A stretch of DNA of 34,530 nt, taken from positions 1 through 34,530 of the forward strand of contig JAGLCH010000296.1 in NCBI GenBank assembly GCA_023146355.1, in the 5' to 3' direction. This document shows positions 16,237 to 24,950 of this stretch, one piece after another (position 1 is the stretch's first letter; every line of letters begins with the position of its first letter). Under the pieces are notes generated by a model, which ran no database searches, had not been told where the DNA came from, and was given only the letters and a program-made list of their open reading frames with translations. Position numbers and translations under genes: made by a program. Origin of the DNA: Bacteriovoracaceae bacterium. GTDB lineage: Bacteria > Bdellovibrionota > Bacteriovoracia > Bacteriovoracales > Bacteriovoracaceae.

Positions 16237-19230
16237 ATGAAAAAACTAATTTACCTGATAGTAATCTGCGTAATGGCAGTCTCTTGTTCTGGGAAAAAAG
16301 TTGCAGATCTTAAAACAGGAGAAGACCTACATGGCTTTAAACTCTTACAGAAGGATTTTGTAAAAAACCAAGGCGCTATAGTCTACCTCTTTGAGCATAT
16401 TAAAACGGGAGCGATTCTAGTCAATATGGAAAATGACGATATAAATCGCGTTTTTTCTATCACCTTTAACACTTACCCCCATGATAATATTGGTATGCCT
16501 CACATTCTTGAGCACTCCGTACTTGCAGGGTCACGAAATTATCCCTCGAAGGGAACATTTGAAGAGCTTAAAAAGGGGTCATTCACAACTTACCTAAATG
16601 CTTTTACGCAATCAGATAGTACCTCGTATCCTGTTGCCACCACTAATGCTAAAGAGTTCAAAAACCTCATGAGCGTTTATCTAGACGCCGTTTTTTACCC
16701 TAACATCTACAGAGATCCTATGATCCTCAAACAAGAAGGGGTTCGTGTTTCTTATGATAAGAAAAAAGATAAGCTTCACTATGTTGGAGTAGTTTTCAAT
16801 GAAATGAAAGGGGTGATGGGAAAACCAGGACGCCTAATGATGACTACGGCAATGAATGCACTTCTCCCCAATTCAACATACTCTTATGAGTCAGGGGGAG
16901 ATCCTCTGTCTATTACAGACCTCGATTCTAAAGAAGTTTTAAAGTTCCACACCCTTCATTACCACCCGTCAAATTCCTATACTTGGATTTATGGAAAAGA
17001 TGATATCTCTGATAAACTGAAATTTATCAACGAGCAGTACTTCTCAAAATTTGAGAAAAAAGCAATCGTCAAAGAGAACATTGGACTAAAAACAATTGAC
17101 GGGCCGACTCGCGTTACAAAGAAATACTCAATTCCAGAAAACAGCCCAAAACAGGGTAAATACTACGCTACTTTAAATTTTGTAACTGGCGACAGCTCAA
17201 ATACAGAACTAGATTTATCCTTCAAAGTTCTTTCAGCGCTATTAACCAAGACACAGACTTCACCTTTATCTAAGGCACTAATCGATGCGAAGGTTGGTAA
17301 TGAAGTTTACACATACCACTCTGCACACCTACCTTGGAAAACATTCAATATCGCAGTTGAAAAGACTAATGCAGGAAAGGCAGCGCTTCTAAAGAGTGTC
17401 TCACTTAAGGCACTTAAAAATATTGCGAAGAAGGGATTTGATAAAGACTACATAGAGGGAACCCTGAGAAGCTTTGAGTTTAGTTTTAGAGAATTTGATA
17501 CCGGCTACACTCCAAAAGGAATCATTCTTGCTCGTACTGTTAATCACGCGCTGAAGTTTAACCTTGATCCGTTTCATCAACTGAATCGAATTAAGGAGCT
17601 CGAACGCGTGAAGAAACTAGCGAAGACAAGCCGTTACTTTGAAAAAATGATTGAAAAGTATATCTTAAATAACGACAGATTCCTTCAGGTGGAGCTTATT
17701 CCATCTCCAGGTCTTGCTAAAAAAGAAGAGGCCATTCTCAACAAAAAGATTGAAGCAATGGCACGTTCTCTTGGAAAAGAAGGTGTTGAAAAATTAAAGG
17801 AAGAATCAATTGAGTTTGCAAAATACCAAAACACTCCTTCTAAAAAAGAAGACATTGCAAAGATCCCATTCATTTCCATCAGCGACATTGAAAATAAACA
17901 AGAGGTGACTCCACAGGAGAAGTTCGCCCTAGAAGGAGCAACTATCCTTTACCACCCACTTTTCACTAAAGGGATCAATTACGTCACCCTTAACTTTAGT
18001 GCTGAAACGGTTCCTGAAGAACTCATCCCCTACGCTAACTTAATTCTTTCATTACTCGAAAATCTTAAAACAGAGAAGTACACTCTTACTGAACTGCAAA
18101 GCAGTAAGTCGATGCACACGGGGTTTGCCTACAATGCTGCTCCAGTTTTTGAAGATTACAAAAAGGATCTAATTTATCCTAAATTCCAGTACCGTATTGG
18201 AACTCTTTCAGAGAACCTACCGAAGTCACTGGAGTTCATTAAAGAAGTCGTTTTAAATACACAATACGACGACTATAAGTCACTTCAACACTTCCTTAAA
18301 AGCATTCAGATAAACGAAGAACGAAGCATCATGGGTTCAACTTCTGGCCTTCCTGTAAAAGAGATCAGTAGTAATATCAGTCGATCTGGAAGTTACAAGC
18401 AGAAACTCAAAGGCCTTAACTACTACTGGATGATTCGCGATATCAATAAGAATTTCGAAGGAAAGAAAAAGGAAGTTGCGGCAAAACTTAAAAAAACAGC
18501 AAGGCTTATTTTCACTAAGAAAAACCTCATCATTGGCGTAACAGCAACGGAAGAGGAAAAAGAACAGATTAAAAAGAGTCTAGCTGCCTTCATTAAAGCA
18601 TTACCTGGCCAAGAGGGAGAAGTTCAAAATTTTAACTTTGCCCCATCAAAAAAGAATACTGCTCTTGTTGTTCCGGGAAAGGTGCAATATGTAGCAATGG
18701 GTGGTTCACTAGTCGAAAAAGGGGCGCGCCCTAATGGAAATCTTAACGTCTTGATGCAAGTTCTTAAGAATGAATTTCTTCACCCTGAAATTCGTCAAAA
18801 AAATGGAGCTTACGGTGCATATGCATGGACCGACCTAAAGGGTAATCTAACAATGCTATCCTATCGTGATCCAAACCTTCAAAAGACTCTCGACGTTTAC
18901 AAGAAAGTTCCAAACTTTGTTGAACAAATCACGCTGTCAGATGATGATCTACAGAAATACATCATTGGAACCATCAAAGAATTTGATACACCAAAGACAA
19001 ATAAGCAAAAAGGGTCAAGTATGATGGGCCGCTTCATCATGAATTATACTCTTGATGACCGCCAAAAAATTAGAGCTGATGTTCTAGCTACAACTGTAAA
19101 AAAGATGAAGTCCTATGCTCCAAAATTCACAGAAATTATCAAAAACAACCTGATCTCTGTTGCTGGAACGAAGAGCAAGATTGATGAGAGCAAAGAAGAA
19201 TTTAATGAAATCATTACTGTTTTAGAATAA
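16237..19230 (+). CDS. M16C (presequence protease/PreP-like) zinc metalloprotease, lipoprotein
   Basis: The protein is a 997-residue, full-length M16C peptidase related to mitochondrial PreP/Cym1, which degrades unfolded peptides of tens of residues inside a closed chamber. The inverted zinc motif HILEH is at 89-93 and the third ligand E189 lies in VVFNEMKG, 96 residues later as in PreP. The following GSRNYPSKGTFEEL segment is also typical. The start is the ATG at 16237 with AGGAG eight bases upstream; an in-frame TTG at 16213 is less likely. The N-terminus is a lipoprotein signal ending AVSC (C17), placing the enzyme in the periplasm or on the outer membrane, unlike organellar relatives. It is a single-gene unit with a terminator after it. 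Degrading host-derived or signal peptides is a reasonable but unproven role. Confidence 0.92.
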   Translation: MKKLIYLIVICVMAVSCSGKKVADLKTGEDLHGFKLLQKDFVKNQGAIVYLFEHIKTGAILVNMENDDINRVFSITFNTYPHDNIGMPHILEHSVLAGSRNYPSKGTFEELKKGSFTTYLNAFTQSDSTSYPVATTNAKEFKNLMSVYLDAVFYPNIYRDPMILKQEGVRVSYDKKKDKLHYVGVVFNEMKGVMGKPGRLMMTTAMNALLPNSTYSYESGGDPLSITDLDSKEVLKFHTLHYHPSNSYTWIYGKDDISDKLKFINEQYFSKFEKKAIVKENIGLKTIDGPTRVTKKYSIPENSPKQGKYYATLNFVTGDSSNTELDLSFKVLSALLTKTQTSPLSKALIDAKVGNEVYTYHSAHLPWKTFNIAVEKTNAGKAALLKSVSLKALKNIAKKGFDKDYIEGTLRSFEFSFREFDTGYTPKGIILARTVNHALKFNLDPFHQLNRIKELERVKKLAKTSRYFEKMIEKYILNNDRFLQVELIPSPGLAKKEEAILNKKIEAMARSLGKEGVEKLKEESIEFAKYQNTPSKKEDIAKIPFISISDIENKQEVTPQEKFALEGATILYHPLFTKGINYVTLNFSAETVPEELIPYANLILSLLENLKTEKYTLTELQSSKSMHTGFAYNAAPVFEDYKKDLIYPKFQYRIGTLSENLPKSLEFIKEVVLNTQYDDYKSLQHFLKSIQINEERSIMGSTSGLPVKEISSNISRSGSYKQKLKGLNYYWMIRDINKNFEGKKKEVAAKLKKTARLIFTKKNLIIGVTATEEEKEQIKKSLAAFIKALPGQEGEVQNFNFAPSKKNTALVVPGKVQYVAMGGSLVEKGARPNGNLNVLMQVLKNEFLHPEIRQKNGAYGAYAWTDLKGNLTMLSYRDPNLQKTLDVYKKVPNFVEQITLSDDDLQKYIIGTIKEFDTPKTNKQKGSSMMGRFIMNYTLDDRQKIRADVLATTVKKMKSYAPKFTEIIKNNLISVAGTKSKIDESKEEFNEIITVLE

Positions 19231-19260
19231 GCATTAATAATCAAAATTGAGATAAAAGAG

Positions 19261-19290
19261 GCAGTGGATTAAACACCCACTGCTTTTTTT
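19261..19290 (+). terminator. Rho-independent terminator after the M16C gene
   Basis: The hairpin arms GCAGTGG (19261-19267) and CCACTGC (19277-19283) have a nine-base loop and are followed by seven T. The right arm lies inside the last codons of the convergent RDD gene. In the minus direction the T-tract is weaker (CTCTTTTATC), so termination may be partly bidirectional. Confidence 0.85.
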
Positions 19291-19772
19291 GCATTTATCA
19301 CTTCTTTTGAGTCATCGTTGGCCATAACCGTGGTATCCGCCATTATGTCTCCAATCCGATGGCCAGTATCAAGACTCAAAATAAAATATAATTCCAGCAG
19401 TGCCAGAGGAATACCAATGAGAAGAGATATCATCCAACCCCAAAAAGGGAAAATTGAGAAAAAGAGAGGGATAGTAAGAGGTAAGTTTCTCACCACTGAC
19501 TGCTTAACTGAGCAAGGGGCTCCGTCTTCAAGTGAGATCACTCTAAATCCAATCACTTTTTTTCCAACTGACTGGCCGCGCTGCAACGAATCACACACTG
19601 AGAGATATCCCAAAGCAAGCAGTACCCCAAAGGGGTAAAAGGGAATAATCAAAATAAGGACTACGAAAAGGTCGATCAGCTTAGCAATAATGCGAGATAA
19701 TCTCGCTACTCGGACGGCCTTTTTTAAAAGAATCTTATCACTCATGAATTTATTGTAGATCGAACCACACAT
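19269..19772 (-). CDS. RDD-family integral membrane protein
   Basis: This 167-residue protein of the RDD family has hydrophobic segments at roughly 32-60, 100-120 and 120-140. The family-defining Arg-Asp-Asp region is seen partly as RIIAKLIDLFV near the first helix, and the usual GQSVGKKVIGFRV loop and a terminal GHRIGDIMADT motif are present. Some RDD proteins act as Na+/H+ antiporters, but most have no proven function. Two ATG starts are possible, 19772 and 19745 (MSDKIL), and neither has a clear ribosome site. The gene is monocistronic, convergent with the M16C gene and divergent from trxA; its last codons form one arm of the terminator. Confidence 0.75.
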   Translation of the reverse strand: MCGSIYNKFMSDKILLKKAVRVARLSRIIAKLIDLFVVLILIIPFYPFGVLLALGYLSVCDSLQRGQSVGKKVIGFRVISLEDGAPCSVKQSVVRNLPLTIPLFFSIFPFWGWMISLLIGIPLALLELYFILSLDTGHRIGDIMADTTVMANDDSKEVINAKKAVGV

Positions 19773-19820
19773 CTTTAATATCAGGAATTTTTTTCACATA
19801 TCTTTACCCTGTTAAAACCG

Positions 19821-19849
19821 TTCACTTTTAGGGGGGAAAGCGTTAAAAT
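19821..19849 (+). promoter_or_regulatory. Probable sigma-70 promoter of trxA
   Basis: A -35-like TTCACT (19821-19826) is separated by 17 bases, including a run of six G, from a -10-like TAAAAT (19844-19849). This lies 27 bases before the trxA ATG. It probably drives trxA, gmhA and perhaps the FHA/coiled-coil gene. Confidence 0.5.
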
Positions 19850-19876
19850 ATTGCTACTAATAAACAAGGAGCCAAA

Positions 19877-20191
19877 ATGTCAGTAAATGTAGACCAAAAT
19901 AACTTTGATGAAATCGTAAAAACAGACAAGCCAATCGTCCTCGACTTTTGGGCAGAATGGTGTGGGCCATGTAAGCAACTCATTCCTGTTCTTGATGAAA
20001 TTTCAAATGACCTCGGAGAAAAGGCCATCGTGGCAAAAGTAAATGTAGATGAGAATCCGAACCTAGCTCAAAAATTTGGTATCCGTGGTATTCCTACACT
20101 TGTGTTTTTCAAAAACGGAGAACTCAAAAAGACTCTTGTTGGCGTTCAACCAAAACAAGAAATCATTAAGTCACTAGAAGAGCTGATGTAA
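19877..20191 (+). CDS. trxA: Thioredoxin
   Basis: This is a 104-residue cytoplasmic thioredoxin. The redox motif WCGPC has C29 and C32, the cis-proline loop reads GIPTL near residue 74, and the length is exactly that of classical TrxA. It reduces disulfides in client proteins with electrons from thioredoxin reductase. The ATG follows AAGGAG at good spacing. The stop is only two bases before gmhA, so the two genes are probably co-transcribed. No signal peptide is present, which argues against a periplasmic role in the adjacent envelope machine. Confidence 0.95.
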   Translation: MSVNVDQNNFDEIVKTDKPIVLDFWAEWCGPCKQLIPVLDEISNDLGEKAIVAKVNVDENPNLAQKFGIRGIPTLVFFKNGELKKTLVGVQPKQEIIKSLEELM

Positions 20192-20193
20192 TC

Positions 20194-20778
20194 ATGAATC
20201 ACATTAAATTTGCACTTGATGACGCTCGAGAGGTACTTGATACGTTCCTCTCGGACGAAAAAAACATTAAATCAATTGAGAGTGCTATTGAATTACTTTC
20301 AAGTGCATTTAAGTCTGGCGGCAAGGCCATCTCTTGCGGTAATGGTGGCTCAATGTGCGATGCCATGCACTTTGCTGAAGAGCTGACCGGACGCTTTAGA
20401 AAAGAACGTGCACCACTTCCCGCAATGGCGATAAGTGATGCAGCTCACATAACTTGCACTGCAAATGACTATGGTTTTGAGCATATTTTTTCTCGCGCAG
20501 TTACAGCTTGGGGAACAAATGGGGATACTCTTTTAGCTATCTCAACTAGTGGCAATTCACCAAATATCATCAATGCAGTTGAAGCCGCTCACTCGAAAGG
20601 GATGAAAGTCATTGGACTCCTCGGAAAAGGAGGTGGACAACTGAAAGATATGGTTGATATTCCCCTTATCGTTCCATCGAGTACATCAGATAGAATTCAA
20701 GAGATACATATTAAGTTGATTCATATCATGATTGAAGGGATTGAAAGAGAAATCTTCCCAGAGAACTACGCAGAGTAA
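20194..20778 (+). CDS. gmhA: Sedoheptulose-7-phosphate (phosphoheptose) isomerase GmhA
   Basis: GmhA converts sedoheptulose 7-phosphate to D-glycero-manno-heptose 7-phosphate, the first step to ADP-heptose for the lipopolysaccharide inner core. The 194-residue protein is a single SIS domain, usually a tetramer. Visible motifs are the phosphate loop CGNGGSMCDA (48-57), metal ligands H59 and E63 in MHFAEELTGRF, the second loop STSGNSPN and the late EIHIKLIHIMIEGIE helix with the catalytic histidine. All match E. coli GmhA with an offset of about two residues. It starts two bases after trxA and is followed directly by the FHA/coiled-coil gene, whose ribosome site begins at the gmhA stop. No other heptose genes are present here. 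Confidence 0.93.
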   Translation: MNHIKFALDDAREVLDTFLSDEKNIKSIESAIELLSSAFKSGGKAISCGNGGSMCDAMHFAEELTGRFRKERAPLPAMAISDAAHITCTANDYGFEHIFSRAVTAWGTNGDTLLAISTSGNSPNIINAVEAAHSKGMKVIGLLGKGGGQLKDMVDIPLIVPSSTSDRIQEIHIKLIHIMIEGIEREIFPENYAE

Positions 20779-20791
20779 GAAGGAGTATCCC

Positions 20792-23641
20792 CTGAATTCA
20801 ATTAAAGTTACCCTATACGACAATGGCACCGAAGAGATTCATAATTTTAATGAAGGCCATATCTGTGTTGGAAGTAGAAGAGACTCTGATATAACAATGC
20901 TACACCCTTCAGTTGAAAGTGACCATTTCACTATCGCTGTAAAAGAAGGTGGCCTCTGGGTAACTGATCACAATACCAAGCTTGGAACCTTTATTGATGA
21001 TGTGAAGCTTCAATCAAACCTCCCTGTAGAATTTGCTTTTGGTAGTATTTTACGCGCAGGAAACTCTAGTACTCTTCTCAAAATAGATCATGCCGAAGGC
21101 GTACAACCTCAACCTGATATAAAAAAAGATCTCTATTCAGTCGCTACCGAAAAAAACATTCAGAAGCTCCACTTAGAAGTTGAGATTGAGGAAATTGAAG
21201 AGAAGAAGCTCCAACTACTCCACGACTTAGAAGATGTTAAGGTTAAGCAGAAAGAATCAGAAATAAAAATCCGCCACCTAGAGAGCGAGTCGATTAAGAG
21301 GAATGCTCTTGTTGAAAGCGAAGAGAAGAAACTTGCAGAACTTAAGATTGAAACCACTCAGGTAGAAGCTACGATCAAGCGTAAGCGCGATCTCGATATT
21401 GAGATCGATAACCTCAACAGACAGCACACAGAAGTGCTAAGCAATATTAACAATGCTCAGCGAAATGTTTACGATCAAAATACAGAAATAAATCAAACTA
21501 TTAATTCTAAAAAACTTGAGCTTAATGAAATAGAGGGGCAAAAAAATCTTTTCGACGTAAAGAAGGGAGAAATCCTCATTGAAATCAATGAGCTGAAGGC
21601 CGAGAAACAGAAAGTGTTTGATGAAATTGAATCAATCAAAGACCGATCGATTTCTAGCATTGAGGAACTCCGCGACAGCAAACGCATGTCTAATGAGGCA
21701 CAGAAGTCACGCGAACGAACAGAAAGGGAACTTTCGAACCTCAATACCACTAAGCACACAGTACAAGATGAACTAGACCAAAAAAAATATGATCTAACCA
21801 ATCTTGATAGAGAAGTCTCAGAGGCAAAAAAAGACTCCACCCTGCTCGCAAAAGAGCTCTTTGATCGCAGGCAAGAAGTAAGTCAGCTTGAAGTGCAAAT
21901 TAGTGAAGTAGAGGTCGATCAGTCAAAGGTACTTCGAGATCTCAATAAAAATAGATCGCAGCTCGAAGAATCAGAAATTGAGATCCTTCGCCTCTCAAAC
22001 TACATCCAGAATCTAGAGGATGACTCTGAAGCAATTACCATTGATCGAGACAATCATAAAAAAGAACTACTAAAACTAAATACTGAGAAAGCTCAAGTAA
22101 CATTAAAACTTGATTCTATACAAGCGGATATTCACAAATATCAAAGTTCTGCCATTAATTCTGAACGAGAGTATAGAGAATCCCTTGAGAAGTGTAATCG
22201 CCTTGGAAGTGATCTGGTAGAATTACAAACAGAAATAAAAAAATTGGTTGGCGAAAAAGTAAACCTGAAAAAGGCGATCAATAACTTTGACATTGAACGA
22301 GGCAAGCAACTTGACGAGCTAAATAAGCTCAACCACGAAGAGGAGCAGCTATCCACGTCTATAAAATCTCAAAATGAGATCCGAGATGACCTTGAGAGTT
22401 CAAATAAAGTCCTTATCAAAAACATTGATACAAATAAGGAAGAGCTCGAGCTTGTAAAAAGAGATCTCCAAAACTCCCTAACTAGAAACGAGAAGATTAA
22501 GGAAGACAACCGCAACATAAAGGGAAATGTCACTCAATCACAAGACCAACTGCTTTCTCTTGAGGAAGCAATAAAAAAGAATCATAAGATTTCAGAAGAC
22601 TCGACTAAAGAAAAGCAGCAGATGCTTGCGGAAAAGAACACTGTTGAATTTGATCTTCAAAGTGTAATTTCAAAGCATGCTCACCTTGAGCAGTCTATGC
22701 AGGAAATGGGAAAAGAGAAGGAACGTAAATTTGAGGAGATGACTCAATTCAAGCTTCGGGCCGAAAAAGACCTTGAGATCATGCAAACTCAAACTGCAGA
22801 AAAGAAAAGAGAGTTTCGCGCATTCACGAATGATATTGAAATCCTCAAAAAGAAGCAGTTGACACTCAAATGTACCGTTGAGGACCTAGCAAGAGAAAAA
22901 CAAATTTCCACAGAGGAAAACAAAAGAAACAAACTCTCTCATAGCGCTGAATTGCAAGAGACACGTTCAAAGATTAATGCTGAGAAAAATCAACTTAAGG
23001 ATCACGAGTTCCAAACTCAAAAGACAAAGGAAACCCGCACTAAAGTTGAGCTCCAATTTTCTGACGTTCAAACTGAAATGAAACACCTTCAGCATAGGAT
23101 TGATAAATTTTCAGATGAAAGGGATGAGCAGCTCAAAAAACTAGGAGAAGTGAAGGCCAAGTCAGAGCAAGAGGTTGATGCACGCAGAAAGATGCTTCTA
23201 GACAAGCTGTCACGTGATATGAATGCTCGCAAAGTACAATTAGAGACCGAACATAGTGAGCGCCTCGAAGAACTAGAAACTCAACTAAATGATCTTGAGA
23301 CTGATAAGCTACTAACACTCGAAGCAGAACTAGAAACAAGATCTCAGAATTTTGAGCATCAAAAAGTTCTCAATATTGAGGAACTGGCAAAGAGGGTGGG
23401 AGACCTACTCAATTTTGAACTTGAGCGTGCCAACTCAGCATCTCGCAAGGTAGTTCCAATTGATGTAAAAACTGTAATGCGAGATATTTTTTCACATAAA
23501 TCGTCCCATCAGGTTACTAAAAAAGCACTATTAATCTATAAACTCAAAAGTAACCAAAAGGTAACAATTGCGCTTGTGACACTGATCATCATGGCAGTTG
23601 TGACTCTCGCTTTTACTCTTGCGGGGCAGATATCACTCTAG
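20792..23641 (+). CDS. FHA domain / long coiled coil / C-terminal tail-anchor protein
   Basis: I do not recognise a named family for the whole protein. The N-terminus (about 1-95) looks like an FHA phosphothreonine-binding domain (VGSRRDSD, a conserved H in the binding loop, and TKLGTFIDD where FHA domains have NGTxxN). Residues from about 115 to 900 are almost unbroken charged coiled coil rich in Glu, Lys and Leu. One hydrophobic helix near the C-terminus (about 924-946) should anchor it in the inner membrane, with the rod in the cytoplasm. The best start is CTG at 20792: it is six bases after GAAGGAG and begins right at the FHA fold. No ATG or GTG lies in frame nearby; a TTG at 20732 inside gmhA has no ribosome site. 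The length is then 949 residues. It directly precedes the TolQ/TolR-like genes, suggesting a role in that machine. Confidence 0.75.
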   Translation: MNSIKVTLYDNGTEEIHNFNEGHICVGSRRDSDITMLHPSVESDHFTIAVKEGGLWVTDHNTKLGTFIDDVKLQSNLPVEFAFGSILRAGNSSTLLKIDHAEGVQPQPDIKKDLYSVATEKNIQKLHLEVEIEEIEEKKLQLLHDLEDVKVKQKESEIKIRHLESESIKRNALVESEEKKLAELKIETTQVEATIKRKRDLDIEIDNLNRQHTEVLSNINNAQRNVYDQNTEINQTINSKKLELNEIEGQKNLFDVKKGEILIEINELKAEKQKVFDEIESIKDRSISSIEELRDSKRMSNEAQKSRERTERELSNLNTTKHTVQDELDQKKYDLTNLDREVSEAKKDSTLLAKELFDRRQEVSQLEVQISEVEVDQSKVLRDLNKNRSQLEESEIEILRLSNYIQNLEDDSEAITIDRDNHKKELLKLNTEKAQVTLKLDSIQADIHKYQSSAINSEREYRESLEKCNRLGSDLVELQTEIKKLVGEKVNLKKAINNFDIERGKQLDELNKLNHEEEQLSTSIKSQNEIRDDLESSNKVLIKNIDTNKEELELVKRDLQNSLTRNEKIKEDNRNIKGNVTQSQDQLLSLEEAIKKNHKISEDSTKEKQQMLAEKNTVEFDLQSVISKHAHLEQSMQEMGKEKERKFEEMTQFKLRAEKDLEIMQTQTAEKKREFRAFTNDIEILKKKQLTLKCTVEDLAREKQISTEENKRNKLSHSAELQETRSKINAEKNQLKDHEFQTQKTKETRTKVELQFSDVQTEMKHLQHRIDKFSDERDEQLKKLGEVKAKSEQEVDARRKMLLDKLSRDMNARKVQLETEHSERLEELETQLNDLETDKLLTLEAELETRSQNFEHQKVLNIEELAKRVGDLLNFELERANSASRKVVPIDVKTVMRDIFSHKSSHQVTKKALLIYKLKSNQKVTIALVTLIIMAVVTLAFTLAGQISL

Positions 23642-23748
23642 CTCCGTACTCCTCCTAGGCAGAAAGTTCCTTTCAATAAAATTAAGCCGTTAGCTGTTTT
23701 TTTGGTAAAATAAAAGAAAACTGAACAAATATATCAAGGGGCTTTAAT

Positions 23749-24405
23749 ATGGATACTTTAGTAGAAATGACAAATACTGCTGCCAGCTTTATGCAAGACG
23801 GTGGGGTTTTTATGTGGGTTATTCTCGGCGTTTTTGCCATTGGTCTGGCAATTTCATTTGAGAGATTTAAAAAACTCTCATTCACCTATCATGTTGATGG
23901 GCCTTCATTTATGAATGAACTCCAGAGATTTATTCTCTCTAATGATATTCAAGGAGCAATAAGAATTTGTTCAGGGTCAAAAGCATCTCTCCCAAAGGTA
24001 TTAAAGAGTGGCCTAAAAAGGGCAAACCAGTCTCAGGATCAAGTTCAAAATGCAATAGATGCTACAGCGCTTGAAGTGATTCCTAGAGTTGAAGCAAGAC
24101 TCAATTACCTACAACTTATTGCAAATATTTCAACCCTACTCGGACTTCTTGGAACGATCCAAGGCCTTATTGAATCGTTTGCAGCAGTGGCATCAGCTGA
24201 TCCCGCTCAGAAAGCTGAACTTTTAACAGTTGGTATTTCCAAAGCGATGAACACAACCTTCTTAGGTCTAATTTGTGCCATCTCAGTTATGGTGATTCAC
24301 GCCTTCCTATCAAGTAAGGCCGATAAAATAATCGGAGAAATTGACGAGTTTTCAGTAAAGCTCATGGATATGATTGGTACCAAGCAGGTTTCGGAAGAAG
24401 AGTAG
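23749..24405 (+). CDS. MotA/TolQ/ExbB-family proton channel protein (AglR-like)
   Basis: This 218-residue inner-membrane protein has the MotA_ExbB fold: an N-terminal helix (about 18-42), a cytoplasmic stretch, and two helices at about 120-148 and 160-190, including the family-typical LLGLLGTIQGLIESF and GISKAMNTTFLGL motifs. Such proteins form pentameric channels with ExbD/TolR partners and turn proton flow into mechanical work. Two ExbD-type genes follow at once, the same one-plus-two arrangement as aglR-aglQ-aglS of Myxococcus xanthus gliding motility. With Glt-like genes next door, AglR-like is the best reading; a TolQ or ExbB role is less likely because no tolA, tolB, pal or tonB neighbours are present. 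The ATG has AAGGGG about eight bases upstream, after a 107-bp gap that could hold a promoter. Confidence 0.88.
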   Translation: MDTLVEMTNTAASFMQDGGVFMWVILGVFAIGLAISFERFKKLSFTYHVDGPSFMNELQRFILSNDIQGAIRICSGSKASLPKVLKSGLKRANQSQDQVQNAIDATALEVIPRVEARLNYLQLIANISTLLGLLGTIQGLIESFAAVASADPAQKAELLTVGISKAMNTTFLGLICAISVMVIHAFLSSKADKIIGEIDEFSVKLMDMIGTKQVSEEE

Positions 24406-24415
24406 CGAGGTTCAC

Positions 24416-24940
24416 GTGTACAAGACGCCTAGTAGTAGACGAAAAAAAAGAAATGACACAAAACTGAATCTGGCCCCAGTTTTAGATGCTATTTTTATTT
24501 TTATTTTCTTTCTTCTTATGTCAGCAAGTTTCTCAAAGATATATGAGATTGCCAGTGATGTACCAATGGTCTCCAATAGCGAACCACCAAAAAATCATAA
24601 ACCTCTCGCCCTAACCATCAAGGTATATGAAAAGGGTTTTTATGTTTATACAGGTGTGCCATCACAAAGAATTAAGATCATTCCAAAGCAGGAAGCGAAG
24701 TACGATACAGAAGGACTTCATAAATTTCTTGTAGAGATAAAGAAAAAAAACACAAAAGAGAACTCTGCTATTTTGGAGCCTGTAATTGATATTACATATG
24801 AAGAATTAGTTTTGTTAATGGATAGCGTGAGAATGCTTCGTCCAACTGATGATGACATTTATGGTAAAGACAAAGAGGGTATCGATGTCCGCATAAAAGA
24901 ACTCTTCAGTGAAATTGTATTTGGCAATATTCAAAGTTAA
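24416..24940 (+). CDS. ExbD/TolR-family protein 1 (AglQ/AglS-like)
   Basis: This is a 174-residue protein with one N-terminal membrane helix preceded by a basic cytoplasmic tail (RRKKRND). The helix begins LNLAPVLDAIFIFIFF and carries the conserved proton-carrying aspartate of the ExbD/TolR family. The remainder is a periplasmic domain. The GTG at 24416 is preferred because GAGG lies just upstream and it begins ten bases after the previous stop; a longer form from a TTG at 24374 would overlap the channel gene. The periplasmic part is longer than in E. coli TolR. It forms, with the previous and next genes, a probable TolQ-TolR-TolR motor unit. Confidence 0.85.
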   Translation: MYKTPSSRRKKRNDTKLNLAPVLDAIFIFIFFLLMSASFSKIYEIASDVPMVSNSEPPKNHKPLALTIKVYEKGFYVYTGVPSQRIKIIPKQEAKYDTEGLHKFLVEIKKKNTKENSAILEPVIDITYEELVLLMDSVRMLRPTDDDIYGKDKEGIDVRIKELFSEIVFGNIQS

Positions 24941-24950
24941 GGAATAGATA

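Noticed and set aside
23642..23748. Terminator between the FHA/coiled-coil gene and the TolQ-like gene
   Set aside because: A run of seven T is present, but the only stem before it has three base pairs, so the genes may still be one transcript.
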